From Bacteroides sp. (GTDB taxonomy: Bacteria > Bacteroidota > Bacteroidia > Bacteroidales > SM23-62), in the NCBI GenBank assembly GCA_030667765.1, contig DAOUVF010000165.1, forward strand, positions 1 through 6,853: DNA of 6,853 nucleotides, given 5' to 3'. Position numbers and translations under genes: made by a program. Below are positions 6,414 through 6,853 of this stretch, in pieces; position 1 is the stretch's first letter; each line of letters begins with the position of its first letter. The notes beneath the pieces are model-generated. The model ran no database searches. It had not been told where the DNA came from and was given only the letters and a program-made list of their open reading frames with translations.

Positions 6414-6853
6414 ATGAGTCAGCAGCATCTATCAGAGCAGGAAGAAATAAGAAGAAGTTCACTGCAGGAAATGATATCTCTCGGCATCAGGCCATATCCT
6501 TCAGAGGAATACCCGGTCAGCATTTCGAGCCAGGAAATCCTGGACCAGTTTGATCCGGATAAGCAGAATTTGCAGGAAGTCAGTATCGCCGGGCGTATCA
6601 TGAGCAGGCGTATCATGGGGAATGCTTCTTTCGCAGAACTGCAGGATGCCGCGGGCCGTATCCAGATCTACATCCGCCGTGATGATATCTCACCGGGCGA
6701 GGACAAGACCCTTTATAATACGGTATTCAAACGGCTGCTTGACATTGGGGATATCATCGGTGTTAAAGGTTTTGTTTTCAAGACCCAGGTGGGGGAAACT
6801 ACAGTGCACGTTCAGGAGTTGACCGTGCTGTCAAAATCCCTCCGGCCTCTTCC
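6414..6853 (+). CDS. lysS: Lysyl-tRNA synthetase (class II), N-terminal part (runs off right edge)
   Basis: Charges tRNA-Lys with lysine in the cytoplasm. The frame from ATG 6414 is open to the window edge, giving 146 residues of a protein usually 500-580 long in this phylum. Visible are the N-terminal helix with LQEMISLGIRPYPSEEYPV (about 17-35), then the OB-fold anticodon-binding domain with VSIAGRIMSRRIMGNASFAE (about 56-75), LQDAAGRIQIYIRRDDI (77-93), LYNTVFKRLLDIGDIIGVKG (100-119) and ELTVLSKSLRPL (135-146). The RIMSRRIMG and GRIQIYI segments are characteristic of bacterial LysRS and separate it from AspRS and AsnRS. The catalytic domain (class II motifs 1-3) is beyond the edge. There is no Shine-Dalgarno sequence. 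It is divergent from lipB. Confidence 0.95.
   Translation, partial: MSQQHLSEQEEIRRSSLQEMISLGIRPYPSEEYPVSISSQEILDQFDPDKQNLQEVSIAGRIMSRRIMGNASFAELQDAAGRIQIYIRRDDISPGEDKTLYNTVFKRLLDIGDIIGVKGFVFKTQVGETTVHVQELTVLSKSLRPL

Noticed and set aside
6592..6617. Direct repeat GGCGTATCATG, two copies 15 nt apart, in lysS
   Set aside because: It encodes the conserved LysRS segment GRIMSRRIMG, so the repeat follows from the protein sequence.

Overview
The window looks like chromosomal DNA from a member of the Bacteroidota, probably Bacteroidales or a close relative. The protein sequences are typical of that phylum: RecJ, LysS, LipB and an outer-membrane barrel pair of PorV/PorQ-like and HhH-barrel type. No gene has a clear Shine-Dalgarno sequence. 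Several upstream regions carry the Bacteroidota -7 promoter element TAnnTTTG. This assignment comes from reading the sequence only.

Layout from left to right. (1) hpt, minus strand, runs off the left edge and is divergent from purE across a 98-nt gap; one gene serves purine salvage and the other de novo purine synthesis. (2) purE, a PorV/PorQ-like outer-membrane protein and a large secreted HhH/beta-barrel protein follow on the plus strand as a tight unit (24-nt gap, then a 14-nt overlap). (3) This unit converges with a minus-strand lipB-recJ pair. The stop codons of the HhH-barrel gene and recJ overlap by 4 nt, so there is no room for an intergenic terminator. (4) lipB and recJ share an ATGA start/stop overlap. 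(5) lipB is divergent from lysS, which runs off the right edge. A 162-nt gap between them holds two back-to-back promoter-like elements.

The most notable observation is in lipB (octanoyltransferase). Its frame is intact from start to end except for one TGA, at 5965-5967, where the family has the first glycine of the conserved RGG(D/Q)(I/V)TYHGPG motif. The catalytic Lys and Cys both lie downstream of it and are preserved. TGA clearly works as a normal stop elsewhere here (purE end, lipB's own end), so a changed genetic code is not supported. The TGA is followed after one base by an 11-bp inverted repeat. A sequencing error or recent nonsense mutation is the most likely explanation; local readthrough or recoding is possible but unproven.

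Otherwise the region is housekeeping: purine metabolism, lipoylation, DNA repair and tRNA charging, plus one poorly characterised envelope gene pair. I see no mobile elements, CRISPR arrays, tRNA or rRNA genes.
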